Shown: positions 44,887-54,585 of the stretch, in pieces
How positions within the stretch are numbered: position 1 is the first letter of the stretch
How the letters are laid out: each line of letters begins with the position of its first letter
NCBI GenBank assembly: GCA_025041175.1
Contig: JAKCFJ010000002.1
Coordinates: forward strand, 62,001-126,000
Reading direction: 5' to 3'
Length of the DNA stretch: 64,000 nt
Source of the DNA: Halobacteriales archaeon YIM A00010
GTDB taxonomy: Archaea; Halobacteriota; Halobacteria; Halobacteriales; Haloarculaceae
Program-made: the position numbers and the translations under genes
The notes under the pieces: model-generated
Seen by the model: the letters and a program-made list of their open reading frames with translations, nothing else
Databases searched by the model: none
Told to the model about the DNA's origin: nothing

Positions 44887-46023
44887 TCAGTCCCCCTTCG
44901 GAATGGCCTCGGCGAGACGTCCACCACGCTCTTCGAAGTACGTGACGTATACCTGTGCGAGGAAGATGAGGGCAAACACACCATCTAACACCATCGTATA
45001 TCCACCGGGTTTCGTTCCCCCGACTGCGCCGCGGTTCGGGATCGCTCCGAGTCCGGCCCAGAGACCGTGCACGACGAGCCCCGAGAGTGCCGCCGCTCCA
45101 AAGATGAGCACAAACATCGTTGCGGCCATCCGCCAGCCGTAGAACTTGCGATACATCTGGACAATGTGGGGGACGATTAAGTCGGCGAAAATGTAGGACA
45201 TCACGCCGCCGAACGGAATCCCGCCTTGCCAGAGCACGAGTGCAAGTGGGACGTTCGCGACCGAGCAGACGAACGTAGCGACACCGATCACCACACCGAT
45301 GACGACGCCGAAGACGACCCACGCGAGCGTTCCTTCCGGGAAAATCGAGAACAACTGGTCCCAGGCCGACTTCGGCACAAATCCCTTGATGAGACCAGCG
45401 ATGACGAACCCGACGACAAGTTCCTTCCAGAGCATCCGCCACTCTCCCATGGCGTTACTCGAGGCCTTTCGCCATCCGGAGAGGGTGAGCAGTTTCTCCC
45501 GCCAGCTGTGGTTTTGGACCCAGTCTTCGTCCGTCCCGTGTTCGTGAATGTCTTCCCTGAGATTCCGGGCGTGCTCTCGGGCGTCCTCGATCCAGCCGTC
45601 TGGGACGACGTATTTAAACCCGCTCGCGAGCAGGATGATGAGCACGAATCCACCGATGAAGTCCGCAACCATGAACGTCGGGCTGAGCACGATCCAGATG
45701 ACGATCCCGATCTCGATAACAAGGTTGGTAGCTGCGAACTCGTAGGCTGCCAGTGAGGTTGCAGCTGAGGCACCCTTCTGATAGAGCGATCGCGCCGTGG
45801 CGACCGCCGCGAATGAACAGCTCGATGAAATGAAGCCGAAAAACGAAGCGATCCCGATTTCACGCCAGCTCTCTCCGCCGATGAGCTCACCGAGACGGTC
45901 CTGGCTAACGAACGCCTGGACTGCCCCCGAGATCGTGAACCCGGCGACGAGCGGCCACCAGGTGACGATGACCATCTCGACGATGAACGTCCCCGATTCG
46001 AATAGGTTCTGTTGGATCGTCAT
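44887..46023 (-). CDS. Permease of the ArsP/DUF318 type (metal or metalloid efflux)
   Basis: 378 residues with eight to ten helices in two halves. Marks: WWPLVAGFTISGAVQAFVSQ, GFISSSCSFAAVATARSLYQ KGAS, FAATNLVIEIGIVIWIVLSP and GVATFVCSVANVPLALVLWQ GGIPFGG. The paired cysteines (SSSCSF, FVCSV) lie in facing helices, as in the DUF318 permease group, which includes trivalent methylarsenical exporters. Next to the copper genes it may export a thiophilic metal. Its ATG overlaps the stop of the small membrane gene upstream by four bases. Confidence 0.8.
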   Translation of the reverse strand: MTIQQNLFESGTFIVEMVIVTWWPLVAGFTISGAVQAFVSQDRLGELIGGESWREIGIASFFGFISSSCSFAAVATARSLYQKGASAATSLAAYEFAATNLVIEIGIVIWIVLSPTFMVADFIGGFVLIILLASGFKYVVPDGWIEDAREHARNLREDIHEHGTDEDWVQNHSWREKLLTLSGWRKASSNAMGEWRMLWKELVVGFVIAGLIKGFVPKSAWDQLFSIFPEGTLAWVVFGVVIGVVIGVATFVCSVANVPLALVLWQGGIPFGGVMSYIFADLIVPHIVQMYRKFYGWRMAATMFVLIFGAAALSGLVVHGLWAGLGAIPNRGAVGGTKPGGYTMVLDGVFALIFLAQVYVTYFEERGGRLAEAIPKGD

Positions 46024-46349
46024 GAGATCCCTCCGGTCAACACGGTTTCTGATACCATGGACCTGCTTCCGTCAGCAACGGCTGGTGGCTTGGGTATTGG
46101 TAACATGCGTTGAACATCTCCTACAGACGTAACGGACACGCATGGTGTCTCGGCTTCGACGCTACCGGCGGTGGCAACCCCGACGACAAGTGCCAACCAC
46201 GTGATCCACGCCATTGTAATCATCGTCTGGCTGGCTGAAACGGTACTATTGACGAAGAATTTCCCGAAAGGCTCCGATGTCGTCACCACACCGATGGCGA
46301 TCGTCGCGAGGGCAACCAACGCTAGGAATGCGTATTCGTTCCGATCCAT
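46020..46349 (-). CDS. Small membrane protein in the permease operon
   Basis: 109 residues with two helices (YAFLALVALATIAIGVVTTS and the MITMAWITWLALVVGVATAG region) followed by a polar tail. Translationally coupled to the permease (ATGA overlap, 46020-46023), so probably a partner subunit. Unknown family. Confidence 0.65.
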   Translation of the reverse strand: MDRNEYAFLALVALATIAIGVVTTSEPFGKFFVNSTVSASQTMITMAWITWLALVVGVATAGSVEAETPCVSVTSVGDVQRMLPIPKPPAVADGSRSMVSETVLTGGIS

Positions 46350-46604
46350 GGTTCACCCGTGATGGGGAGTATGCCTGCAATCCTTATCGGGATTGGGGCT
46401 AGTCGATCAGACGTTTGATCGCCGTGTTAGTTAGTAATCGAAAGCGCTCTTGACGTATTACACATTCCAGCGAATCCTCCCAAAGGATAAGACCGCTTGC
46501 GTCCAGAAACAATGGTCCTAGAACGTGGCTCCGATAGAATATCCCTGTTCCTACTTTGGTTTCCAAAGGAATACTGCAATAGATGATACCGCTGTAGTAA
46601 CGAT

Positions 46605-47284
46605 ATGCCCAAGAGCAGTGTCTCCTCGCTCATGCGACGCTCGTCTGCTCAGTGGGGTTCTAGTAGTGGGCCGCTCCCACAGCCGATCGCTTGTGTCTCC
46701 GAATACGGCCTCTATACACTGCTCACGGGATGTGTGTTCATTGGAATCGCGTTCCTGACCAACCCGGTGCCGGACCCATCGTTTCCGTGGGCAACGCTGC
46801 CGGAGCCCTTTCGAGTGCCGTACACACAACCGCGGATCGAACACTGGCCAGTGACATACACAGCCGGACTGTGGCTAATCGTCTTCACGCTGCCACTCGT
46901 GGTGTTGCAGACGTACCAGCGATACGGGACTACCTCCCGGTTCTCGGCAAACAGTTGGCTTGCAGCTGTGCCAGTGGCAGCCATGTTGGCAGTGACGACG
47001 TACTGCCGTTGTTCTGGCCGAAGCTCCACCCCGCAACCTGGAACGCGCCCTCGTACACGCTCGTATGCTGGGCGTACTGCTCGTCATATGTCCCGCTCTG
47101 GAGTAATTTAGCATACGTTGTTGCTCTGTTCGGTGTTGGAGCGGTCGTTCTAGCCTACCGGAACTCACCGTGGGCGACATATGGACTGGCCGCATGGGGC
47201 ATACTGGCGTTTCCGCTTGGGATTCCTGCGCTCTACGAAGGCTATCGACGGCACACGGCAACAAGACAAACGAAATCAACCTGA
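46605..47284 (+). pseudogene. Multi-helix membrane protein, frameshifted
   Basis: From ATG 46605: YGLYTLLTGCVFIGIAFLTN PVPDPSFP, then VTYTAGLWLIVFTLPLVVLQ and SWLAAVPVAAMLAVTTY. Near 47000 the sense passes to the next frame: LPLFWPKLHPATWN, LAYVVALFGVGAVVLAYRNS and GLAAWGILAFPLGIPALYEG. Together about 220 residues with five helices. One indel would restore it. Family not recognised. Confidence 0.6.
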
Positions 47285-48046
47285 ATATCATCGATCGCCT
47301 GCTTCATCGAATCATCTCCATCCATAGCTACTGCGCTCTGTTGTAGGCGACTACCGGCATCCATTACCTCGACGAGGTTGCGCATGATAGTCGAACTGAT
47401 GAACCGTCATGAGCAGTTACCAGCTCGCCATCTACTACGAATCGTTCGGTCGTTTCACCGAGATCTTCTCGAATCGTGTTCGTCCATATATACATCCTGC
47501 TGTTACAAGCATACGTTTGTAATCCCCATTCATCTCGGGTCACGGTGTTACTGTTCTGGAGGTGAGTCTGCCCAGAAGTATTTATAAAAATATTGGAATA
47601 AGGATGAAAAGACTGGGGATATTGCTGTATCGCTATTACAACTGCGGTTGTCGGATACTGAGCTTCGGACCAGTATCTCACCTAATTCCTATTTAATCAC
47701 CTCGGCTTCGTTCAACCGTTCGGCAGGAACGGGCGCTTCTTTTTGCTTGATTCGGTTAGAGGACCCACCGATTTATTTTCCTACTGACTCTGGTATATCT
47801 AGTACGATGGCTGGGTGCGAGTGAATCAATGCGGCTGGAACTAGAGCTGGGATTACTTGATGGCGGCCAGCATTGTGCGCCACACGTCGGTAGCAGATGT
47901 TTGCTCCTCGAGCAGCAGTTCGGTCTCGGGTGTGTTTCGGTGGTCGCACCGGATATGGTCGGGATCGTCTCAGAGACCGTCGGTCCCTTTGCTCGGAGAA
48001 TGAGCGATCTCAGTCTCATCGCTCGACGATCTCACAGACTGTATAA
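47285..48046. other. Long gene-free stretch
   Basis: I see no convincing gene. A minus-strand frame at 47364-47681 is open but without family motifs. Confidence 0.4.
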
Positions 48047-49339
48047 CTAATTGTCTGCGGTCTCAATCTCGACGAAATGTACTTCCACGATAATATCTCT
48101 GTTAGTCTCTGTCTCTATCCGGCGTTCGAGCGTTGCTGCGAGTGATGGGGTGGGATGTCCGGGAGGATGGCCGACTTCAATAATGACACGCTGTGGGTTT
48201 TGAATTAGCCCTCGTTCTTGTTCCACAGATATATCTAGTAGAACGAACTTCTGATACGTCCCCGACGAGAAGAGTGAGCGCGTCTCGTGGCGGGCACTCT
48301 CCTCCACAGCCGATGTGTGAATAGAAGCGAGCGTCACGCTGCCGAGATACGCCGATAAGACGAGAATCACCAACAGCAGTATGCCGATACGCTTGAGCGT
48401 AAGCGTTCGGGCTTTGTCAAGCTCAAACCACTGTTCGGGACGGTATCCCTTGTACCAAAACGTGATGAGTGCAGTAACGTTGATCGAGATCGTGTTTACT
48501 ATCACAAGAACACCAGAGGCGAGGATGACAGACGGCAACCCCCACGCGATCCCAATCCCCATGTCCCCAATCGGTGGAACGAGTGCCGCGGCGATCATCA
48601 CGCCAACGATGGCGGCAGAGACGCCTGTCGAGAGGCTGACTGCCCCAGCGACGCCTGCACCCAGGGCAATGGCGAGTGAGAGAATATCCGGTGTTAGTCG
48701 GGTATTGATCTGGGTGATCGATAGGAGGTTGGAGACGCCCGGGACGATGTTGATCGCCCGCACAACAGAGGCGAACGCTGCTGCACTGACCACAGCCACC
48801 ACGAGACCGAGGAGTTGGAGTTTGACGCCACGCCTGAAAAGAGCTGTATCGTTGATGACTGATCCAACGCTCGTGGCCATCGCGGGACCAATCAACGGAG
48901 CAATTACCATTGAGCCAACAACAACCGCGGGGGAATCCAGAATAAGGCCAGCGGTAGCGATGATGGCGCTGATCGCAGTCAGTGTGAGAAACGTCGAAAC
49001 GGTCGGGGCAAGCTCCTGGGCGTTCGTTCGTATCTCATCACGAGCAACTCGATTCTTGTTTATATCATCTGTTTGTTCTTCTTGGAGCTGTTCGAAATCC
49101 TTAGAGACGACCGCTTCGACGTCCAACACGACTGTAAACGCTTGTTCTCCGATACGGGCCTCGCGGAGTTGATCGAGAACATCCTCGACCGTTCCCGTCG
49201 GAAGTGGAACGTAAATGATGCTCGTATATTCGGGGCCGCCCGTTTCCTCCGTCGCAATGTACTTGATATCGTTATCATCAAGCAGTCGCTGGACGTGCTC
49301 GCGTTCGCCAGCAGGAACGATGATTTGAGCGAGACGCAT
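48047..49339 (-). CDS. DUF389 / TIGR00341 family membrane protein
   Basis: 430 residues. A small N-terminal soluble domain (MRLAQIIVPAGEREHVQRLL, ending about 110) precedes seven helices with the family core SPAVVVGSMVIAPLIGPAMA TSVG, ATGVSAA-like SLSTGVSAAIVGVMIAAALV PPIGDMGIGIAWG and NTISINVTALITFWYKGYRP. The C-terminal soluble part follows the last helix. Widespread in haloarchaea; function unknown, possibly transport. Confidence 0.9.
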   Translation of the reverse strand: MRLAQIIVPAGEREHVQRLLDDNDIKYIATEETGGPEYTSIIYVPLPTGTVEDVLDQLREARIGEQAFTVVLDVEAVVSKDFEQLQEEQTDDINKNRVARDEIRTNAQELAPTVSTFLTLTAISAIIATAGLILDSPAVVVGSMVIAPLIGPAMATSVGSVINDTALFRRGVKLQLLGLVVAVVSAAAFASVVRAINIVPGVSNLLSITQINTRLTPDILSLAIALGAGVAGAVSLSTGVSAAIVGVMIAAALVPPIGDMGIGIAWGLPSVILASGVLVIVNTISINVTALITFWYKGYRPEQWFELDKARTLTLKRIGILLLVILVLSAYLGSVTLASIHTSAVEESARHETRSLFSSGTYQKFVLLDISVEQERGLIQNPQRVIIEVGHPPGHPTPSLAATLERRIETETNRDIIVEVHFVEIETADN

Positions 49340-49461
49340 ACGCTGGCATTGGGATGGAGAATAAAGGATGTTGGCTCTGAAGAGTTACTGTCTACTGAAG
49401 TAGAGATGGTGTGCGGTCTGCCCGAGTGGTACGAACACCGGGTGTTTGTAGGGGGACTGGA

Positions 49462-49581
49462 TTATCCAGGGGTGGCTTGTCCTCGAAGCTTGCGTACCAG
49501 CTTCTTGAGAAGCCGAAGCGTTGTGATCACGCTCGATATCTTGTACGCCAATTTGAACAGACGCTTTATTCGTGATGCCAT
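49462..49581 (-). CDS. Very short basic amphipathic peptide, uncertain
   Basis: 39 residues from ATG 49581: MASRIKRLFKLAYKISSVIT then TLRLLKKLVRKLRGQATPG. The regular mixture of Lys/Arg and hydrophobic residues forms an amphipathic helix, unusual in this acidic proteome. It may be a real small protein or chance. Confidence 0.3.
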   Translation of the reverse strand: MASRIKRLFKLAYKISSVITTLRLLKKLVRKLRGQATPG

Positions 49582-50160
49582 ACCTGATAGACGTGCTCTC
49601 GTCGTATGAATATGTGGCTTTCACAATCACGCTTTTCTGGCCGTCCCGCCGAAACAGTTCTGGAAGGCCAACGTTCGGAACGTTGCGCTCCTCGAAGAAC
49701 AGATCGAGAAAAGCGAGTGAATGCATTGCTCTCGAATGGCTGTACAGCAGAGCCAACTCACAGTCCCATAGGGCTCTCTGTGCGTCGGTTCCCTGCGAAC
49801 AAACCATCTGACGGTCGATGCAGCCGATAGCTAAACTCAGACAACAAGGCGTGCCTGTGAGCGCCACATTTGACCGCCGACCTCAACAAGAATAACGCCG
49901 AGAGAAAACGACACTGTAGCGGTGACGGCTGTTCGGCCTTCGAGCGTCGTAATCCCACAGGGTGATGAAACCGGGAGCGAGTTCTGACAGTGTGGCTGCC
50001 GACATCGAGGGAGAACTCGACTCTTGCTGGTTCTTCTCTCCGTTTACCACCGTCATGTTTCGCGTCTCTCCCCAACGTTATTTTCGCCGACGGGGTGTGG
50101 AGTAGCAGGCTGTCATCGGTGTCTAGAACACAGGCGTGATCGAGTACGCTGGTTGGGCAG
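49582..50160. other. Gene-free stretch
   Basis: No gene recognised. LTADLNKNNAE on the + strand near 49875 recalls the zinc-ribbon end of TnpB-type transposases, but the cysteines are missing. Confidence 0.35.
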
Positions 50161-50454
50161 CTAGTGGTCTGTCGGTTCGTCGGTGATGTCGACGTCAGTG
50201 CCAGCATCCGGGTCCCAGGTCTCATTCGCTTCGCTTCCGAGACCGGGAAGATAGTCCTGGAGTCCACTCTCTTGGGCCGCTGTGGTAATCTCGGACGTCA
50301 TTCGTTCGAGTTCGTCGCCATCTGTGAGTGTGCGCACCTGATCGACGACTGCGTCGGGATCGCCATACTCGATGAATGCCTCCACTGCTGCCTCCCCGAG
50401 TCTCTCACCGACGACGTTTCTAACCGTTGTCTCAATGACTTGACCCAGTGGCAT
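50161..50454 (-). CDS. Small acidic protein, hypothetical
   Basis: 97 residues: GQVIETTVRNVVGERLGEAA, VEAFIEYGDPDAVVDQVRTL, LERMTSEITTAAQES, then a disordered acidic tail (DPDAGTDVDITDEPTDH). All helical, cytoplasmic. It follows the next gene by 8 bp on the same strand. No family known to me. Confidence 0.6.
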   Translation of the reverse strand: MPLGQVIETTVRNVVGERLGEAAVEAFIEYGDPDAVVDQVRTLTDGDELERMTSEITTAAQESGLQDYLPGLGSEANETWDPDAGTDVDITDEPTDH

Positions 50455-50462
50455 GTAGCTCG

Positions 50463-50687
50463 TCAGTTCTTTCGCAACGCGACGCCGATAAGCCGACCGA
50501 GCACTTTTCCGACATCCTCAGAATCGACGGCCTCGCTTTCTACGTCCTCGATCTCTCCGTCGAGTATCTCCTCGATATCGATGGCTTCGAGCAGGCTATG
50601 GACTGCATCAGCCATGAAGTAAGTCTCGAGTCCCGCTGCGATAGCGTCACGGGCGCTCTCTGGGATGGCCTCAGAATCTGTATCCAT
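50463..50687 (-). CDS. Small acidic protein, first gene of a pair
   Basis: 74 residues: ESARDAIAAGLETYFMADAV HSLLEAIDIEEILDG, DSEDVGKVLGRLIGVALRKN. Helical and acidic with a basic end. Forms an operon with the gene at 50161 (8-bp gap). The two share the style of paired helical proteins, but I cannot assign a role. Confidence 0.6.
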   Translation of the reverse strand: MDTDSEAIPESARDAIAAGLETYFMADAVHSLLEAIDIEEILDGEIEDVESEAVDSEDVGKVLGRLIGVALRKN

Positions 50688-50845
50688 CGATCTATCGGGC
50701 GGGAATCGGATAAGGATACCCCCTATAGACCACGTGATGGCTTGCTTCTAGCGGACGACAACCGTGGCTTCTGGAATGGTAGAGCTGTTGTGATTTTGCA
50801 GGTCCGCCCGCGAGTATTTAAAAATGCTCGCCTTCCCGTCGCTCA

Positions 50846-51511
50846 TCAGCGCTGGTCGTGGTCGTCTTCGTCAACCAGTAAGGCGTTCTCGATGAGGCTT
50901 CCCGTCGCTCGACGGAACCGCTCGGAGAGCGCTTGATGAGAGATATCGAGGACATCAGCAAGGTCATCCAAGTGGATTTCTCGCGGGATGTCGTAATAGC
51001 CACGCTGGAACCCCTCGACGAGCGCCTCGTGCTGGTCGCTGGTGAGGTTGTATCGGACACGACGAATGGCGTCGACATCATAGAGTCGTTTGAGATCGAG
51101 TGAAAACTCGTGTTGCTGGGCATAGTCGCTGGCTGCTGAGACATCGCTTCGCTCCGGAAACAACACGCGCAGATGCCACTCCCTATTGCGTGCGATGGCT
51201 CGCTGGACGGTCGCATCGTGCTCGACGATCATGTGACCAATGAGCTGGGCATCGTCGGCCCACTCCATGCGATAGAACTGTTCATTCTCGTACTCAGCGA
51301 GTCATTCACACTCCCCGACGCTGGGATCATCGTCGAGAATCCCGGGCAGGTCCTCACTCCCCTCGCCTGACGCCCAGACGAATGGCAGTACGTGGGTCGC
51401 ATCGTGGACGACAACCCGATCGATCTCGATTGCAATCTCTGGCAGGCGCTCGAGCGTCTCCCGCAGCGCGAATTCATCGGCCGGAATCGAAAATTCCGCA
51501 ATCGATGACAT
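50846..51511 (-). pseudogene. HTH_10 (bat-type) regulator interrupted by one stop codon
   Basis: The frame from ATG 51511 (MSSIAEFSIPADEFALRETL) runs through DDPSVGECE, meets TGA at 51302-51304, and continues in the same frame with LAEYENEQFYRMEWADDAQL, LRVLFPERSD and the HTH_10 end LTSDQHEALVEGFQRGYYDI, DVLDISHQALSERFRRA. Nothing else is wrong. It is paralogous to the genes at 51778 and 52768. A translation restart at ATG 51268 would give only the second half. Confidence 0.85.
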
Positions 51512-51777
51512 AGATAAAGAATGTCGATGAGAGGGAAAGCTGTTGCTATACGACTGCAAGCTGTCTGCCTAGAGCAACCCCGCAGCTACTGCTCTTGCTC
51601 ATGGACGATGCCCGCTTATCCCTGCCAGCATCCCCTGCTCGTTATATGAGCCGATCCCGGTCAGTACGACGCATCGAAATAGTTTGCTGTGCTATCTACA
51701 CCTACGCTTCGTCCGTCCTCAAGAGACTGTACTCACCAGTACACCGTGGTCGCGTTCCTGTAGGGTCGATCCCTTCG

Positions 51778-52515
51778 CTAGTCATCCACCGGTGGCGCAT
51801 TCTCATCGTCGCTGTAGTCAGCGTCGGTCGCAGGCTGTTGGTCGGCCATCAAGGGGTCGTTGCCACTCAGCAGCGTCTCCCGGATAAGCGTCTCGTGGCC
51901 GCGACGGAGGCGTTCGGAGAGTGCTTGATGGGAGATCCCGATGTCGGTGGCAAGATCCTCAAGCCCAACCACACGGGGCACTTCGAAATATCCCTGCTCG
52001 TAGGCGAAGAGTAACCCTTCGTGTTGGTCGGCTGTGAGTCCGAAGCGAGCGGATTCGGAGGATGCAGTCTCACTGTCGAAATCCCGAATGGAGTGAATGC
52101 TAAGGGAGATGTTATGTGTCTCACATCTCTCAACCGTCTCTGTCAGATCGTCGCGAGATGAAAAGAGCACCCGAAAACGCCAGCCATCGGCACTCCCCAT
52201 CGCATCGAGAATCACCGCACCCTCAATCGTGAAAAACTTGAGCACGAGTTGAATGGTATCACTCCACTCCAGCTTGTAAAGCCACTCGTTCTCGGTGCCG
52301 GCCAATTGGGTGTATGTCACAACGGTTGAGTCCTCTGCAAGCGCTGTCTCGAAGACGTCGGGGCTGATCTCACGGACCCGGATCAGCGGCATGCCGGTGT
52401 CAGGTGGTGGCTCGATAAGTTGTTCGCACTCAACGATCGCATCCGGACACGTCTGGAACGTCCTCGCAAGCGCAAATTCTCGGACAGGGACGGACAGTTT
52501 ACAGATGGTTGCCAT
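51778..52515 (-). CDS. HTH_10 (bat-type) transcriptional regulator
   Basis: 245 residues. The N-terminal domain starts LSVPVREFALARTFQTCPDA and includes WLYKLEWSDTIQLVLKFFTI and RFRVLFSSRDDLTETVERCE. The C-terminal HTH is LTADQHEGLLFAYEQGYFEV PRVVGLEDLATDIGISHQAL SERLRRG, the haloarchaeal bacterio-opsin-activator type. An acidic tail follows. Effector and targets unknown. It lies between two paralogues. Confidence 0.9.
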   Translation of the reverse strand: MATICKLSVPVREFALARTFQTCPDAIVECEQLIEPPPDTGMPLIRVREISPDVFETALAEDSTVVTYTQLAGTENEWLYKLEWSDTIQLVLKFFTIEGAVILDAMGSADGWRFRVLFSSRDDLTETVERCETHNISLSIHSIRDFDSETASSESARFGLTADQHEGLLFAYEQGYFEVPRVVGLEDLATDIGISHQALSERLRRGHETLIRETLLSGNDPLMADQQPATDADYSDDENAPPVDD

Positions 52516-52767
52516 TGCTCTCCTAGGTGGGACTGATGAATGCCTTCCCAGATGTCCGGTAACTGCTATTGTCTACGTGTGTAATTGGAATAGTAATTCT
52601 TTGACATATGGCGACCCAGCAGGCCGTAGTGGATTTGATACTGTGCCGGAAATAATTACTACATAACATATGGTGGTGTATATTCGTCTTGGAATACATC
52701 TAGCCGCTAGCTAAATATGATGCTTGCAGGTTAAGACTTAAGTCAGATCAATGAAATTGGTCCATGT

Positions 52768-53439
52768 ATGTCCACCATTGTTCGGGGACGTGTACCAGCG
52801 TCTGAGTTCGCACTCGCGGAGACGCTCTCGTCGGTGCCGGATATGGAGTTAGAAGTTGATCGGATCGTCGAAACCGCCGACGATCGTGTCATGCCACTGT
52901 TGTGGGTGCGCGGGGCTGATCCTACCACAGTGTCCGCCGTGATCGAGGACGATCCCAGTGTTCAAAACGTGGAACAGTTGTCGATCTTCGAGGACGGAGA
53001 GCACCAAGAACAACTGTATCGGATGGAATGGGTCTCCGAGATCGAGCTCGTGCTCCAGGTCCTGACGACACCTGAGGCGACAATCAGGGAGGCCTACGGC
53101 GAAGGCGAGAGCTGGTTTTTACGAGTGTTCTATCCAACGCGTGATACCCTGACAGAGACGATCGAGTATTGTAAGGACAATGACCTCACATTCGACATCG
53201 AGTCGATTCACGAGATGGAGGGGAATCCATCCGGACGCTATGGACTGAGTGAGGTCCAACACAGAGCACTCACAGCGGCAGCCGAGGCAGGTTACTATCA
53301 CGTTCCGCGTGACACCACGCTGCAGGAGTTGGCTGCAGACCTCGACGTGTCCCATCAGGCCCTCTCCGAGCGTCTCCGGCGTGCAATCGATACGTTGCTT
53401 GCAGAGACCGTCCTCGTGGGACCGCCCTCGGACGAGTAA
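52768..53439 (+). CDS. HTH_10 (bat-type) transcriptional regulator
   Basis: 223 residues: VPASEFALAETLSSVPDMEL, QLYRMEWVSEIELVLQVLTT, LRVFYPTRDTLTETIEYCKD, then LSEVQHRALTAAAEAGYYHV PRDTT and DLDVSHQALSERLRRAIDTL. Same build as the two minus-strand paralogues, from which it diverges (252 bp between the starts). The intergenic region probably holds promoters for both. Confidence 0.9.
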   Translation: MSTIVRGRVPASEFALAETLSSVPDMELEVDRIVETADDRVMPLLWVRGADPTTVSAVIEDDPSVQNVEQLSIFEDGEHQEQLYRMEWVSEIELVLQVLTTPEATIREAYGEGESWFLRVFYPTRDTLTETIEYCKDNDLTFDIESIHEMEGNPSGRYGLSEVQHRALTAAAEAGYYHVPRDTTLQELAADLDVSHQALSERLRRAIDTLLAETVLVGPPSDE

Positions 53440-53790
53440 CCACGGAACTATGCTGATCGACGGCTTGCAGGGCTCGATGAATATGCACGGCACCGTAGCC
53501 TATCGGGACGAGAACGGACTCCATGCCGACGCGATGCCCGTCAACCGTATGCTGGCAGGGAAAATGATGGTGAAGCAGCGAACAACGAGAATAGTAAAGA
53601 CGAATCGTCGCAAGGGTGCTGAGTTCGACAAGATGGCGCACTTCTGAGCCTCCGCATGATAGCAGTTTCGAACTATGCGAGCGCTGTATCCCCTCTCTTC
53701 AGTCGCTCTGGGGAGGAAGGTGGCTTAACATCCTCACCGCGAAAGCTAGCAAATAGATAGAGACAACGAAAGCAGACGACCGAGCTGTGG
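53440..53790. other. Mostly gene-free stretch
   Basis: A frame from ATG 53450 to 53647 (MLIDGLQGSMNMHGTVAYRD) is open but unlike anything I know. Confidence 0.35.
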
Positions 53791-54030
53791 TTAGTGGTGC
53801 TCTTCGAGTCGAAGTTCGTCGTCTGTGATGGTATCGACCACGGTACTATCTACTCGATACGTATCTTCGTCGGCATCGCCCCAGCCGAGTTCTGCGGCCA
53901 GTTTGTCGGTCAGTCCGGGATCTGGCTCGACGTGAGCGGTAGTATTGTCTACGTCGACGATTCTGCCGATGGTCTCGCCAGTAGCGGTGACGACGGTTTT
54001 TCCCTCGTCGCTCTCATCAATTGTTGCCAT
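53791..54030 (-). CDS. PRC-barrel-like small protein
   Basis: 79 residues from ATG 54030 (MATIDESDEGKTVVTATGET); ATG 54045 is possible. The pattern GKTVVTATGETIGRIVDVDN TTAHVEPDPG followed by YRVDSTVVDTITDDELRLEE is a PRC-barrel fold, which in haloarchaea occurs as short single-domain proteins thought to bind RNA or partner proteins. No operon. Confidence 0.75.
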   Translation of the reverse strand: MATIDESDEGKTVVTATGETIGRIVDVDNTTAHVEPDPGLTDKLAAELGWGDADEDTYRVDSTVVDTITDDELRLEEHH

Positions 54031-54156
54031 CGCATACAATACCACATCATCGAGTGGGCTATAACTGGTGCATGCGTCTGCAACCTCAACAGGGTATTAC
54101 AAGCCTTGTATAGGTCACCATCGGTATTAAGCACTTTACTACCATCTGTAGGCATC

Positions 54157-54552
54157 GTGATCCAACGATATCGGCTTCACTTACTTGTCGCGGCCATGAT
54201 CGTCGTTTCCGCAAGCAGTGGCTGTGTCACTCTCAATCCGAGAGTGAGTCTCAACACCACTGGTTCGACTGTCTTCGAGACAGCTTCTCACTCCGGTTCG
54301 TGGGCGACAGGACAGGCTGCAACGAACGTCACACTCACGTCCAACGCGACGACCGACGAAGGAGTAACGCAACTGAACGTCATTACCGCAACCGGAACCA
54401 CGTTCGACAAAACATCGCTCGACAGCGGCGAATCGACTGCCACGGTGATGCTTCCGACGAACGGCACCGTGATGATCGTTGCTGTTAATACAGTTAACGG
54501 AACAACAGTTGAATCACGTAATGCCACCGTTACTGGTGAGCCACTCGTTTAG
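54157..54552 (+). CDS. Small secreted lipoprotein, hypothetical
   Basis: 131 residues from a GTG at 54157 (VIQRYRLHLLVAAMIVVSAS then SGC). The hydrophobic signal ends in a lipobox-like SSGC. The mature part is Thr/Ser/Asn-rich with many N-x-S/T sites, TNVTLTSNATTDEG, VNGTTVESRNATVTG, suggesting a glycosylated beta-rich surface protein. Followed 33 bp later by a membrane protein gene on the same strand. Confidence 0.55.
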   Translation: MIQRYRLHLLVAAMIVVSASSGCVTLNPRVSLNTTGSTVFETASHSGSWATGQAATNVTLTSNATTDEGVTQLNVITATGTTFDKTSLDSGESTATVMLPTNGTVMIVAVNTVNGTTVESRNATVTGEPLV

Positions 54553-54585
54553 CGATGAACACTCACCAACGACTTATCATACACT

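Noticed and set aside
44843-45442. Open frame overlapping the permease
   Set aside because: Arg-rich shadow of the permease gene in another frame; no motif.
49860-50000. Possible TnpB-type zinc-ribbon end (TADLNKNNAE)
   Set aside because: Only a few residues agree, the cysteine pairs are missing and stops break the frame.
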